From positions 9,097,001-9,161,000 of the forward strand of contig CM061105.1 of the NCBI GenBank assembly GCA_030770545.1: a stretch of 64,000 nucleotides of DNA. The letters run 5' to 3'. Each line of letters begins with the position of its first letter. Position 1 is the stretch's first letter. The stretch comes from Macropodus opercularis (lineage: Eukaryota; Chordata; Actinopteri; Anabantiformes; Osphronemidae). The notes beneath the pieces were generated by a model. It had not been told where the DNA came from and searched no databases. It saw nothing but the letters and a program-made list of their open reading frames with translations. This document shows positions 48,668-61,581 of this stretch, in pieces. A program made the translations under genes and the position numbers.

Positions 48668-51600
48668 CTAGATCTCCATCAGCTGGTCAGCCCCAACAAT
48701 CACCTCGTTTGTCCGCTCCGCTGAAGGAAACAAACGCATTTGAATACACAGAAGAAAAACAATATTGACAAAAACACATTACATTTTATTGCTGACTGAG
48801 CGATTGTTCCGATGTCAAGGCCTGACATAATCTGGAACTTTTCAAAAGAGTTTATTCACAGCTTCAAAATAAAATAAACATTGAAGATGTAATTAACAGG
48901 CTAAAAAATGCATATCCACTATATGCTTCATTCATTTATCTCAGATTATTGAGAGTTTCCAGACTGAGGTCACCCTGACTGCTAACTGAAAAGAAAAGGA
49001 TTTGGAGTGAAAGAAAGTCTTCCAGGATTTTCTCGCCATCTTTCCCAAACCCAGCCCTTGTTCAGCATGAGGAGAGCAGCTGTGACGCCTCCCTTCATCC
49101 CTCCATCCATCCTTCCCAGAGCATCGGTGGTGATCCAAAGCAAACGATGGCAGAGAGTAATGTTCCATCCACACAGACATGGTTTAGTGTGAAGGAATCT
49201 GTTGCTCTGTACAAGTTTATCCTCTGCTCTCAATGTGTGGAGAGACGGACAAATGAAGCATGGGCAGCGGGAGAGGAAAGAGAAGAAGAAACCCGGGAAA
49301 ATAAGGAGGAAAGGCAGCTGGCTAAGCTCATGTGGACAGTTTGATATGTCAGTACATTAATTAAGACCGGGTATATTTACTAATACAAGTATGTCACTAA
49401 TTTAATCAGGAGAAAAGAGTTCATATATACACATTGACAAGAAGTGGATTTCTTAAAAGTTGGCATTAAGTATGAGGATGTTCTGAATGACAGTGTGCTG
49501 AGATCAAAGGCTATGTCCACACCCACCCAATCTGTTACTTATTTATATATCAGAAACTAATGTATGAACACGATTACAGAACCTTTCATGGATATAGTCC
49601 CTCTTTAGCAATGAGCAGGGTTTTTTCTCCGTCAGAGCTTTCTCTCATGATGATCTCCCGATAAAGGTTTTCCGGTGGCTAAGCTGTCAATAACTAATAG
49701 AGTCACGTAGGTTCTATATATATGCACATATAAAAATGTGATTTTGGACTATTTTAGACGACATTTCCTAATTTGGGTAGATACAGTAGGGTCCTTTTAT
49801 CTTACAGTCGAAGACAATATAAGGAGTTTTAGAAAATAATAAGGCAAAAAAAAACCCAATTAAACTGTGTGCATTTTTGTAATAAATAATCAAACGAGAC
49901 ATAGATTTACAGTCCTTAGGAAGTAAGAGGCTGGATTTAGCTATTGTGTATTTGGAGTTTGCTTTGGTTGCAGTTGTTTTGCCTACATTGTAAAACCAAC
50001 CAGGCGGCCAAGTTTCCACTGTTCCATAACATAATGTTCGCAATATGTTACTGTCCACCGTGAAAAGCGGGAGCTAAATCTGTTTTGCTACCGTGTTCTC
50101 TCACAAGATGTGAAAAAGTGTTTTTAGTTGAGTTTAGCTCATATTCACCCTGTTGTTACATAGAGCACCCTGTTGTTCACTCAATTAGGCTGCTCAGTGT
50201 GTGCGCATTGGATGTGGCTGGAGGCTGCTGCTGTTGAATTCCGGGTGGTCCTGTTCTGGCCCTGCTCTCTAACCTCTCCATCAATGTGACACACACACAC
50301 ACGCATACACACACACACACACACACACAAATGCATACACACACAAGCTTTGGGGACAAGAGGATTAAGGAAATAAAAAAAAATCTCAGACAAATCTCTC
50401 TATCACGCAGACTTCAGAATTAAGAAACTTTCCTAGCACTTGGCTCATACGGATACCACACACATACGTTAACACTTTATGTGCGTTGGCCAGAGAGACG
50501 TCCTGGGGGAGCGCAAAACAGCAGCGGAAACAAAAGCTGCACATCACCGTACATAACAGACAGCGTTTACTCCACAGGTATAATAGATGGTGCATCACTG
50601 AAAGGTGCTCCAGGTATTTTTCGAGTCTGTTTGTTACGCATTCTGTGAGAGCTTGAGGTGGCTTTGCGTTCATATCACAGTGGATTCGCTCGACTAAAGG
50701 TTCTCCACGCACAACAGTCAACTTTAGTTGTATGCATTATCAAAACCTCACCCTCTGGCTCGATCCGTTGTGCGTTTCCCACTAGACAGTATTTGAGGTC
50801 GGCTCCTCGGCCAATGACAGCATTACTGCAGATCACACTGCCCTGGATATTACACCTGAAACAGCACACACATATAAATGACATTAATCACATTCCTTTT
50901 AAGCTGTAGTGCAGTTCACAAACTGAGTGTTAAGCCCTTATTGTTTTACCAACATTAATAAAAAAATATGGAAGAAAAATATTTGTCTTAACAATATGAG
51001 TAAATTTTAGATTGTTTTGAAAGCAAAAGGTCACATAAGGATAAAACACGTTAATGATTATACATCTTGACATTTAAATACAGACCTGCAATAAAGGTCA
51101 TATGAATAATCCACAGGTTGCAAGTATGGAAGCTGCTCATGCTGTAATAAATGACAACATCCACAACACGTTCTTTCAAGAACCTCGGAATTTAAGTGAC
51201 TATGCTGCAGGTTACCAACTCTTAAATAATGAAAGATTAATAATTTGCTCTGGCCGTGAAATATTTTGTGTGCATGAGCACATTAGACATTCTGTTTTGA
51301 TCTTCGGAGCTCACACATACTCATACTGGGAGCTGCCCAGTTCAACCGCACATTGGACTTGCTGGCTGCCAAGCTTGCCACCACACAGCAGGCCAGACTA
51401 ACAGTAGACACATTCAGCAGCTTTGAGGACTTCTAGCATTATATTGAAGAACAAGAGGAATCCACGCTGTGTGTGCGCGTGCTGAGACGCTGGCCCTGTG
51501 TTACGGTCCCACCTGAGCTGGCTCGAACGAACTCACCATGCGCGGTCGCATTCAGCCAAACCGTCACCATAAAATTCTTGGAGGGGAGACACAGACAGTC

Positions 51601-54600
51601 TTGTGTGTTCTGTGTCGACTAATTGTGGGCATGTATGTTTAAGTGCCTGTGTGTGCTTCGGTAGCTTGGGGAGCCCGGTGGAGGACGTGTGTTGGCCTTG
51701 CCCAGGCGGTGACGCACACACACTTGGCCCTCTGCACCTCACACACAGGCAGGTTTGTATTGGCCCATTCTACCCAGGTGGTTAGGCCTGGAGGGAGAGT
51801 GGCAAAAAGAGTGTTGTGTGTGTGACTACCTAGGAGGTGGTGGTGGAAGCTGGTGATGGGAGATTACAAGATTCAGAGTTTTGTAACATTGTAGAGAGAG
51901 AGAGAGAGACAGAGAGACAGACCACCAAAGAAGCTTCAGAGCTGAAACACCACTAATTACTAACACCAGGGCTCCTCCTTGCCATGACCCCCCCATGCTC
52001 CTCTCTCTCTCTCTCTCTCACACACAGTCGTCAACCCCCACCTCCTGTGCCCCCCCCCGTAAAGTTGACCCCTACTATCCCCCTTCCCAAACATGCAGCG
52101 CTTTGTCAACAAGCTCTGGTCAGCTCCAAACAAAGAAACCAGAAATGCGAGGGGTTTCTGCGACATGGCCGGGGTCTGCTAATCCCCTCATACTGGCTCT
52201 TTCTTTCCTTCTTTCTCCTTCCTTCTTATGTCCTCAAAGAAAGAAAGGAAAGAATTGCAATTTCTTTATTGCGTGCAAGCTTGCTTTCTCCTCGCTTCTT
52301 TCTTCCCTTCTCCTGTCTCTCTCCGTCTTTCATGCCTTTGTGCGTGCACCTACATGGCCATGATGAGGGTCCCCATGCTGACTGGCTGGGGTCCCTGAAA
52401 GGCTTAAGAAAAGGATGGAGAGACACAGAACGAGAGAAAGCGAGAAGAGAGATGGCGCTGAGGCCTTGTTTGAAGAAAGAGAGAGGGAGGAGAACGAAAT
52501 TGAGATAAAAGAAAAGCAGCCTGTGAATGAGTGCATTAAAATCCGGACTCGATGCCAAGATGAGTCTCTTTCCACCGGTTTCTAGTTAAAACACTGAGCA
52601 GATCAATCTACATGCTAATTTTACAGTAGCTACTGGCTCTAACTGCAATCTTTTGTTGCAACAAAACAACCACTTTAAACTACTGGCTAATGTGAAGGCC
52701 AGTCCTAGTGATTTGCTAATCATCATGCGTCACTGTTCAGGCTTCCTTCAGCAACAGCTGGAACTGCTTTTTCTTCCTGGTTCGTTGAGGTCGATGTTTG
52801 ACTGCTTATTTCAAAGAACAAAAGCTGAACATTTTGTAGGTTTTAAGTTTTATGAAAATCCTAAACAAATTCAAAGCTTTCACATCAATGTCAGTTTGAG
52901 CTGGTTAGTGACCTGCTGATGAGTCAGTCATTAGCAAGACGTGTTATGCCCCAAGGGTTTGGTGGATTGATGGTGGTAGTGGATGTTAAATGACCCACGG
53001 TTGCACAAAGCTGTTTTGGCAAATGTACAAACTTTCAGCTTAACAACAGCAATTTAAATAGATAACCACAACTAATGTTTCTAATAGTTCGTTCAAATTC
53101 AACACAAAACACAACTTTTACTGACTGGTGCCTTGAAATTATTTCCCCCCAGAAAAGAATTCGTCATAAGAGCAAACGTTTGGTTTAAGATCGTCAGAAG
53201 CAACTAATCCAGGACCTAATGAGTGTCATGTCTGACTGCGTGTTAGAAATATGGCTTAGACAAAACAATAGAGACCTTTGCTGGAAGTTCAATGTTAATG
53301 AATGAATGAATGTGTCAAAAAAGGAAAACATCAAGGCTGGAACCAGATTTCTGAGGAGGCAAGAGAACAGGAGTGAAAAAACGCACAAGGAAATTTATAG
53401 GCCTATGGATCAGTAGCCTATCAATACAAAAAAAAACATCTTGCCAACAATAGTGGCGGCTCAGAGATACTCTGGGGCTGCTTTAGTACCTTTGGTAGAA
53501 GGCAAGATAAGATTAATTCTAGAAAAAGATGCCATCTACTCAGCCGTCACTCGACCTTCCAAAAAGACAATGATCCCAAACCATACCTCTAAGTTTGACA
53601 GTTGTGGAATATTGCATAGTGGTTGTCAGTCACCTACTTAAATAGTTTGTAACTGCTAAAACAACAGCTGCCACCGACAGAAGTGATCATGATATTATTA
53701 GTATTATATACTTTTAACTGGTATATAGCAAACAGATCAAACTTTGGCAGTGGGGAGCAAACATTTCGATGGTATAGGTGAGTAAACTGGCAGCTAAATA
53801 AAATACATGAATATTGTGTGTTTCACTTCACTAGCTCTTTGTTTGTTTGAAACTGGCCTCTGGCTGGTTGCACACCAATAGCTGCATTGTTAACACAGTG
53901 CTCCCTCTTTGACCCCACTGCACACAGAAAACTCAACCTGTTACACACACATGCACAATAGGGGCACCTTAGAAATCAACACAAAGATAAGCAATAAAAG
54001 AATAATCAGACATCCAGCTGCATTTACACGTAAATCAAAATGTGATAAGTTGCTTCGGGGTTAGAGGGTAAAAGTATGAAACTTGAGTGGGATTCATTTT
54101 TCCCGGCGAGATGAGTCATTTAATTTCGAAATGTTTACTTATAACCACCGCTCTGTCACAGAGTCTGCATGTACTGACGGAACACCTAAAAGAATGAGCA
54201 TTAAAACTTTAATTCATAAACATGCCTCCAAGGGGAAATAATCTTTCAAGCTAAATGAAAGTGTTTGTAGAAACACTTCAAAGAATATGTTCTTGGCAAG
54301 TGTGTGCATGTGTGTGTTCTCACCCCTCTTCGATGGTAACCCCATGCATGATGATAGAGTTGGTGACTTTGACCTTCTCTTTTATGGAGGTGGAGTTTCC
54401 AATGGTTGACCTCTTAATGGAAGTCTTATCGGCTACCTGGCACAGAGCCCCAATGATACTGTCTGATCCCATCTAATGGCAAGGCAACGGCAGAGTCAGC
54501 ATTTAGACACATACACAGACATCTCTGAGTATTATTCAGAGTAAGTTAACACCTAAGAAAAATAATATAACATATAATAAATTGAGGAAATGTCTGATAA

Positions 54601-57600
54601 TTAAAAGAGAAAAATATAATCATCTGACTTGTGGAGTGACTGATCATACTGAAGTGTTTTGCTAACCTGACATCTCTCAGAAATGACAGCAGATGGATGG
54701 ACTGCTGGATCTTCAAACAGCTTTGGGGCCTATTAGGAAGCAAAGAGGGAGACATGAGAAGCTTAAGACATGACAGAAAAGTGATTAGATGACTGTAATG
54801 ATTCATCTGGGTGTACATAACAAGCAAAACCATAGTTGATGACACGTGGAATGTGCTATTTATAGGTCTACAGAGCGCTACGTTCAGGGCAGGCAAAAAG
54901 TTATTTCCAAAAATGCATTAGAGCCCTTAAGGACGCTTTTTCCGGACCTACCAGTCGATTTGCCTCTATGTAAGCAGCTAGAGTGTTAACGCGGTAGCAC
55001 AGTCCCTGGTCCATGATGTGGACATAGCAGCGCAGCTTTCCTCCATGGTAAGCCTCGCTCATGTCACCACGGTGGTCGTTCCAACAGGAGCGCTCCTGGG
55101 CCAGCTGGAGCAGAGGCTCGTCCCGCCATGAGACGAGGGGCTCTGGACGAAAAAAACGAGACAAGAGTTAGAGCTTAAAGTGATGGCGTTCTGTTTGAGT
55201 GACTGGATGGGTGGAATAGTCACCAGCAAATGCCAACCTTCCCTGTGTTAATGGCTTATAAGAATGATCCAGTGCAGTGTCTGTTCGTTCTTGTAATGTG
55301 CCAGTGAAAACACTGACCGTGGTTTGTCGACTCTTCGTTCTTCGTCTGGCTCTGATCCTCTGTGTCTTCTTGTTTCTGACTGTTGGTAGATTTAGAAAAC
55401 TGCTTCCTCACCAAATATGGCACCAACTCACCACGGATTGATGAAATGGACCTAAGAGAAAAGAAAAGGAAGGATATACATGTGAATGTCAATTGTTTAC
55501 TTCGTTTAGTGGCAATGTCCTTGGGAAGTCGCCAATCATTTGTGATACTGTTTGTAAATAGATAACGACAACAACAAACTAAAATAATTAAAAGACAAAT
55601 TTGTAAAAAATAAAATGTCAAAGTATTGAAAATTTGCTTCTTATCAGGGCAGTTTTGTCAACTATGCCTTCAAGTCTATGCAAACCTGGTAATTTCCCCA
55701 TCTTAATTTCTTTTTCCTCCTCTTTGCCTTGTTGTCCTCAGTGTTCCTCGCACCCCCCCCCCTTACGTTCCCTCTCTACTCTCTTTTAAAAGGGAGATTA
55801 GAATTTCCATCTGAATGACATGAGAAAAACAACAGTTACTCTGTCCATTTCTCTCCTTGAGCAAGCGGCAGAAAGCATCGAGGAGAAAGGAAGAGAAACA
55901 GAGACGAGCTGTGAAAGAAAGTCCAAGAAAAGAGCTAAAGAAAGTAATGAGTCATCTAAGAAGAGAGATGATATATGGCAGCGGCAGAGGCTGCATTAGT
56001 GATATAATGACGTAAGATTTACATCTGCATCTCTTTGGCAGATGACTGCGTTCAAGTGCACCCCAATACCATTCTGGAAGGGTGAAAACATGAAGTGCAG
56101 TTGAGGGATTTGTGTTTGCTGGCTTGGCTTTAGATTTATTTATGTGCGCACTCAAACTACTGTGGTGAGAACACACTTCATTATATATGGTTGAAGTAAC
56201 CAACATCCAAAATCTATCCTTTACGTTGGCACTTAGCTTTGGCTGGAACCACTTCCACATTATTCTCTTTGCCGCCCAGACGATCCTAAGCTTAAAACCG
56301 ATCAGACGTGTTGCATATCAATCTAATAAGCTGCATCACATCTCATCTTCATGTCTGCACAGAGCGAGGCCACTGAGGCCGTAATTAGGATGAGAGCTGA
56401 TTCTGAATGAGAAGGCAAGTACTGTAAGTGACGCTTCTAAGCTGTTTGAACATTACGTTGGTTGTTTGCGTTTATGAGGACATTTTTATCCTCCAGTTTA
56501 ATTTTATTGAGGGAAGGTTTGGCTTGTAAAATAAGGAGAGTAAGTCGATTTTCCGCAAACATGTATAAAATATGACGTTAGCATAGTGAGAATGATGTTT
56601 TTATTCACAATTAAAAAGAAGTCCTTGTTTCAGAAATTCATATGTACAATAGTTGAAAGTTGAACAACTCTTGTCTTCAATATCACAATGATCATAACTA
56701 TTAGACTGTCAACACACGGTATTTTAAATACATGTTAATATCCCACAGATGCTTCCATTTTATATTCTATCCAGGTGGCTGCTCCCTGTGACACTGCTTC
56801 CCTTCAGAGGGTAAAGGGCTAACAGCCTGCCTCAGTGGCATATAGTAAAACAAATTAACACCTCGCTAGAATACCCTGCTAACAGGACCTTTCAAAGCCT
56901 TACACACCACGTAAACATGTTTAACCTTTGCCACAGATTAAGCAGCGAATGTGAGTTTATGCCAGCGTGACTGTGCAGATGCATGCATGCGCTTTATGAC
57001 CACACGCGCGGCTGTTAGTTAATACCTCTCTGAGCAGAACCGAAATGACCCATTTTTGAAAAGGTCCGGACTGAAGCTGAACACGGGGAAGTCGCTTCAC
57101 TCGTTACTAGTCGCACATAAGTGAACTACTCACTTGTTTTCTGTGAGAAAGTCCACCACAGCTTTTTTCAGGCAGTAGAGGTGAGCATCCACCAGGCCTG
57201 TTTTGATGTGCATCCTGGGATGTCTGCAGGTAGAAGAAGTACATAAATCATTTTACAGATCCATTCATCCACGCGATATGATGAGTTTATGCTTTTGTGA
57301 GGTCCCACCACACAGCATACATGAAAGATATCATGACAAACTCTTCAACTCTGGCTGCCACTATGAGGACGATTGGCTTTGATTATTTTCATCACCTGCT
57401 GCTTTTATGTTCCATGTTTGCTTCTCATTTACCACAAGCCCTTTTCATTTACCTCCCCTTTGCACACAGCTCAGGAACATTTGATGAAAACCAGACACAA
57501 CCATAGGGCTTACATGAAAGTTCTGAAAATAGTGACATCTGTCCATTGTCAGCTACCAGAAACATAGCTCCCACAGAGCTGTTGCCATGAGACAACTGCC

Positions 57601-60600
57601 AGTGAGACAGGTTTATGTTGACTGGGGGGGTGATGGTGGGGGCTTGCATGCAGACAACCACCCATGTATTCACTCATTCACACATTCATCCACACAGAGA
57701 CACATGGTGGCCTGAGGTTGAGCATGTGACATTTACGAAGCGAGAGTCGAAAATAACCATTTCCTCCTCCAGGTTTCAATAAACACATTCACCTTCACCC
57801 CTTTATCTCCTGTAACTACCTAGAGTCCTCTTCCTCTGCCCTTTCAATCATTACATAATAAAAGCTGCAGGGTGCATTGTTCCTAAAGAGGCTCATACCA
57901 AAGCTTTTACATGTTTTAGCCCTTTTACTACAAATCACATATACCTTTCATTACTGCAGACAATTTTTCAAAGCATGCTACAGTGATTTAAGTTGTAAAA
58001 GCAGATTGATTTGAACAGTCTGTGTCTTGTTAGCACACAACAATAACGTAACTTTGACTAAATTAAAAACAGATACGACGTTGGCTGTTCACGGCAGTGT
58101 TCAGATCTGCGCAGGCTGATTTATTATTCCACATGAAAAATTTACAAAAACTCATGGCTATGAGAAAGAGAAGCGGCATTGAGCCAGTCTCAACAGCTGT
58201 AACGTAACTAGCATTATTGTCACAGGTCTGAGTCAGAGATTGTTTAACAAATACAAAAACACAAAATATTAAATACACACCACGACTTAAAGGAATAAAG
58301 TAATATTGAAACATCACAGTGGATTTATGACCTTGACGCCTGTATATAGTGTCTAAACCGATTAGAAGCACACACGTTTAGTGAATAGATTGATTTTGCT
58401 CATATTGCTAGTTTAGATCAGTTCTCACTAGAATCACAATGGATGAAGGATTTCCAGTAATCCCCTGTGAGCACTGGCCTTCACAAGCACGTGGTCTGAA
58501 GATCGACAAAGAAACTAGTATCATCAATGAAAAGGTCCCCGACAATGAGGTCCAGAGCTTACTGTCGATGCTCCAGGACCGATTGGAAAGTGAATGACAA
58601 CGTACCTGCATTCAGTCAAAACACTAAACTTTCAACTTATTCCCCTTCGATCCAAATCTCTTTCGCTCATTTTCCAGCATTTCCTGTCCTGTCCCCTACT
58701 GTCAGCCCTCACTGTCAACCAGATGCTGAAAGCCATGAATCAAAGTGTGTGCGTGCGTGTACGTTTGACTGTGTAAAGGTGTTTTAATCAGAAGCATAAA
58801 AACATGTGTGCACACAGACAGACATGCTCTGTGGGTGTTTGTCAAATGTATTTACTCATACAACATTTCCCAGGTGTGTTTCTGCCTGTGTGTATCGTGG
58901 GATTAAAGTGGAATTTGGGAACACCCATTGTGTGACATCGATTTTTTCGGCACCTGTGGGCGGGCAGCGAAGAAGTACAGGGTTGTTGGACTGTAGCCAG
59001 TAGTGTGTGTGTGTGTGTGTGCTCTATCGAGTGAGTGAGCTAAAGACAAAGCGAGGGCAGTGAACACGTGTCCCTAATAAACTGGCTAGCAAACAACGTG
59101 TGATGTATCCGGCAGCAGCATCATGTGATTTCAGGCCACCGCAATTCCTGCACAGCTTTGCTGTCGAGGGAAGTTGGAATTTAGTGCCTTTGCAGGGACG
59201 GATGACTCAACGCTTAGATTAATGGCTACTGACTACTAAGTCCTCAGTGGGAGATAGGAGTCACATCTCTCTCACTCTCAGAAGCACACACATACACAGC
59301 ATAATGTCTTATTTAGTTGGAACTAAAACCACAAAAGCGGAGGATGACTCAGATGGAGCAGGATGACTGTTAATGCCCTCATTAGTCAGGTTTCAACTAC
59401 AGAGCAAACCGGACTGAAGGGCTTACGACTTATTCAACTATTCAACGGTTGCCTCCAAAATAAAATGTGCAATTCCCTTAATACCGCAATACTTTAATGG
59501 ATGCAGTTGTTATAAGCCTTTGTGAACATATGTTGTGCTACATTGTGTATTTGAGACATTAATCTTGTCCTACCAGATGTTGATTGAGGGTGTAACTCTG
59601 AATCATTTCAGCACCATTTACAAACAATTACATATAATTCTGGGATCAATTTCAAACAAAATCTCACAGGACAGTTTAACAGTGTCTTTAAAGCTGTAGT
59701 AAAGATCTGCCAAGCTTTGCTCTGCTGTAGAGGTAGGGCAGCAACTAAGGACTGATTGATTCTTGGTAGATTAATAATACATACTGTAATCAACCACCTG
59801 AGTCCAGCTGATTATAACAAGTGGAGCTGTAATGGATGAGGGTGTAGAGCTGATAGATTCCTGTCACACTGTTTAAGCAAGGTCAACCACAAGGACATTG
59901 TAAAGAATAAAAATAATCCAGCTGGAGATTGTACCGATTACTGTGTGTAAGTACTTCATAAAGTAATTTTACAGAGAAATACACAACTGAAATACATTTA
60001 AAATAATATATAGATTTTCGTGTTTGAACACTGATGATGAGCGGCTGTGAATGCTGTGGTAACTAAGGTTAAAATACAGGCTTACTCCAAACTGCATTTG
60101 GAAATCATTAAATGTTAGTTAAGTTGAAAACAGTGTGCACAAGTGTTATGAATGAGACTCAGTGTGCACATTTAAATTACAGATCACAAAGGAAGGAGCC
60201 TGTGGTGTGTGGGTGTGTGCTGCGAGTGCTGCACTGCTGTGAACTTTGACTGGATGGTACTGATGTGCAAAACAGTCAAACCTTATAAAACTACCAACTG
60301 GTGAGTTGTGAAAATGTACGAATCTGGAACTTTTGCTTAAGGTGATAAATAATGTATGTCGAGAGGATATTTAAATCGGTTTTGCACAGATGTGTCAACT
60401 GCGCGTAGAAGAGTGTGTAAGTAATGTTTAGCCGTGGGCTCAATGTGTTTCCGTAGCACGGCAACAGTGTGGGGTTGTCTTGTCTCCATGAATGTCCACC
60501 TTGAAGTTGTGTTCTGCATTGCTGTGTTTTCATATAAGCATGTCTGAGTGTGTGAGAAAGGCTGGACGTGCGTGCATATTGTGAGTGTGTGTGCCTTAAG

Positions 60601-61581
60601 AGTTCCCTGTGCAGGGAAGCACGCAAGCAGCTGCTCTGGCCCCCCTCTTATTGGCCAGAATTTACAGTGGCTTTGGCTCCATGAAGTATTTACGAGCTCC
60701 CAAAACGCCCGCTCTCACACATACGTGCATTTTAGAGCTCAGAAACAAAAACCTACCTAAAGTACTCTTCCTGTAACAAAAATCCCACATACCCACCACA
60801 GAACCTTCAGTGTAAAACAGGCCGGCTGATTAGAAACCTAAACATCTGCTCTGGCAAGACTAAGAATCTACAGACGCATAGAGCATATTTACCATCAGTA
60901 AATAAACCTCCAAACACAAAATCTGTACATTTTTAGCAACATGCTATGAATTAGCTATGGCTAAGAAAATGAACTAATTGAAGAAGAAGTAAAAAGAGAA
61001 AACTAACTTAAGTCTAAAGTAAAAATAGAAAAGCTGTTTAAGTGTGTTATTATGAATATTCTGGTGTTTATTAAAAGTCAGTCAACACGTTTTGTATGAT
61101 CAAGACTTTAATACGTTTTCTTATAGGACTTACTTCCTCATGATGGACTTCCTAACTGATAACCCATCTTCCAAATCTGCTTCATTGGCCATGAACAGCA
61201 GTCTTTTCCCTGACTGGTCCACCCCAACGAAGTCTCTCTGCTCAGCTGGGGAATAAAACACAAACTACAATATAACTATAATATAACATAATAAATAATA
61301 AAGATAATAATTTACTTTTGGAAAATATGGGCAAGAATAAACTGCATAGCAAGAAAACAACATTTCACATAAGAATTAGTAATTTTACGGCTTGTTTTCA
61401 ATTCCCAGTAATAATTGTCACCTGTCTTTTTCTTGCCCTTCTGACCCGGGACCGTCTCTGTGAATTCGTGAGCTTTGCTCATTAGCATGGCCAGCGTTGC
61501 ATTGTGGGCTCTGAATAGATCAACCACCTCGTGAAGCGCCACGTCTGTTATCAGGTCACAACTTATCACCAGGAGATCCGT
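48668..61581 (-). CDS. eif2b3: Translation initiation factor eIF2B gamma subunit (5' exons beyond right edge)
   Basis: eIF2B is the exchange factor that reloads eIF2 with GTP; the gamma subunit pairs with epsilon in the catalytic subcomplex in the cytosol. Nine exons give 351 codons plus stop, about three quarters of the family's length of about 450. The first exon seen starts at TDLLVISCDLITDVALHEVV, in the nucleotidyltransferase-like domain, and runs through PGQKGKKK. Next come GVDQSGKRLLFMANEADL, TGLVDAHLYCLKK, and ELVPYLVRKQF, followed by a lysine/glutamate/glutamine-rich linker. The C-terminal part has the hexapeptide-like repeats of a left-handed beta helix (GSDSIIGALC, IKRSTIGNSTSI, NIQGSVICSNAVIGRGADL), ending NEVIVGADQLMEI like the human protein. 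Roughly the first 100 residues are missing because their exons lie beyond 64000. Identity is essentially certain. Confidence 0.95.
48721..50751 (-). other. eif2b3: eif2b3 last intron (2.0 kb)
   Basis: No additional exon or gene is recognised. It contains an imperfect CA repeat at 50289-50329. Confidence 0.6.
50289..50329. repeat. Imperfect CA microsatellite
   Basis: CA units with one GCAT interruption inside an eif2b3 intron. Confidence 0.9.
50856..54323 (-). other. eif2b3: eif2b3 intron (3.5 kb) with a transposon relic
   Basis: No exons are recognised. It holds GA/CT-rich stretches at about 51.9-52.5 kb, whose open frames are low-complexity, and a decayed Tc1-like transposase fragment near 53.5 kb. 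Confidence 0.6.
53430..53610 (+). mobile_element. Decayed Tc1-like transposase fragment
   Basis: One plus-strand frame reads LWGCFS (around 53470-53487) and, about 30 codons later, QKDNDPK (53560-53580). Both are hallmark blocks of Tc1 transposases around the second catalytic aspartate. Directly after DNDPK a one-base shift changes frame; the next codons in the other frame give HTSK, the expected continuation. The spacing between the blocks is shorter than I recall for the family, suggesting an internal deletion. No terminal repeats were identified. It is clearly inactive and lies in antisense orientation to eif2b3. Confidence 0.62.
55452..57133 (-). other. eif2b3: eif2b3 intron (1.7 kb)
   Basis: Ordinary AT-rich intron sequence; no exon, repeat family or nested gene was recognised. 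Confidence 0.6.
57224..61133 (-). other. eif2b3: eif2b3 intron (3.9 kb)
   Basis: No exon or nested gene is recognised. Short GT-rich runs occur near 58.75, 59.0 and 60.2 kb. The stretch near 59.73 kb weakly resembles a common degenerate vertebrate repeat but cannot be assigned. Confidence 0.6.

Larger units (their letters stand above)
48668..61581 (-). other. eif2b3: Exon map of eif2b3 (in-window exons)
   Basis: In transcript order: 61422-61581, 61134-61245, 57134-57223, 55318-55451, 54952-55142, 54667-54729, 54324-54472, 50752-50855, 48668-48720 (stop TAG 48668-48670). All internal borders are GT/AG with matching phases. The acceptor before 61581 (AG at 61582-61583) shows that upstream coding exons exist. 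Confidence 0.9.

Noticed and set aside
50230..50245. Near-match to the GLI site (CGGGTGGTC)
   Set aside because: One mismatch; such sites are expected several times in 64 kb by chance.
51984..52558. Frames of 174, 122 and 110 codons near 52.2 kb
   Set aside because: CT/GA-rich low-complexity sequence, open on both strands, inside an eif2b3 intron.
59720..59790. Resemblance to a common degenerate vertebrate repeat with GGCTGCAACTAA
   Set aside because: Only about twenty bases agree and no ends or second copy were seen in the window.
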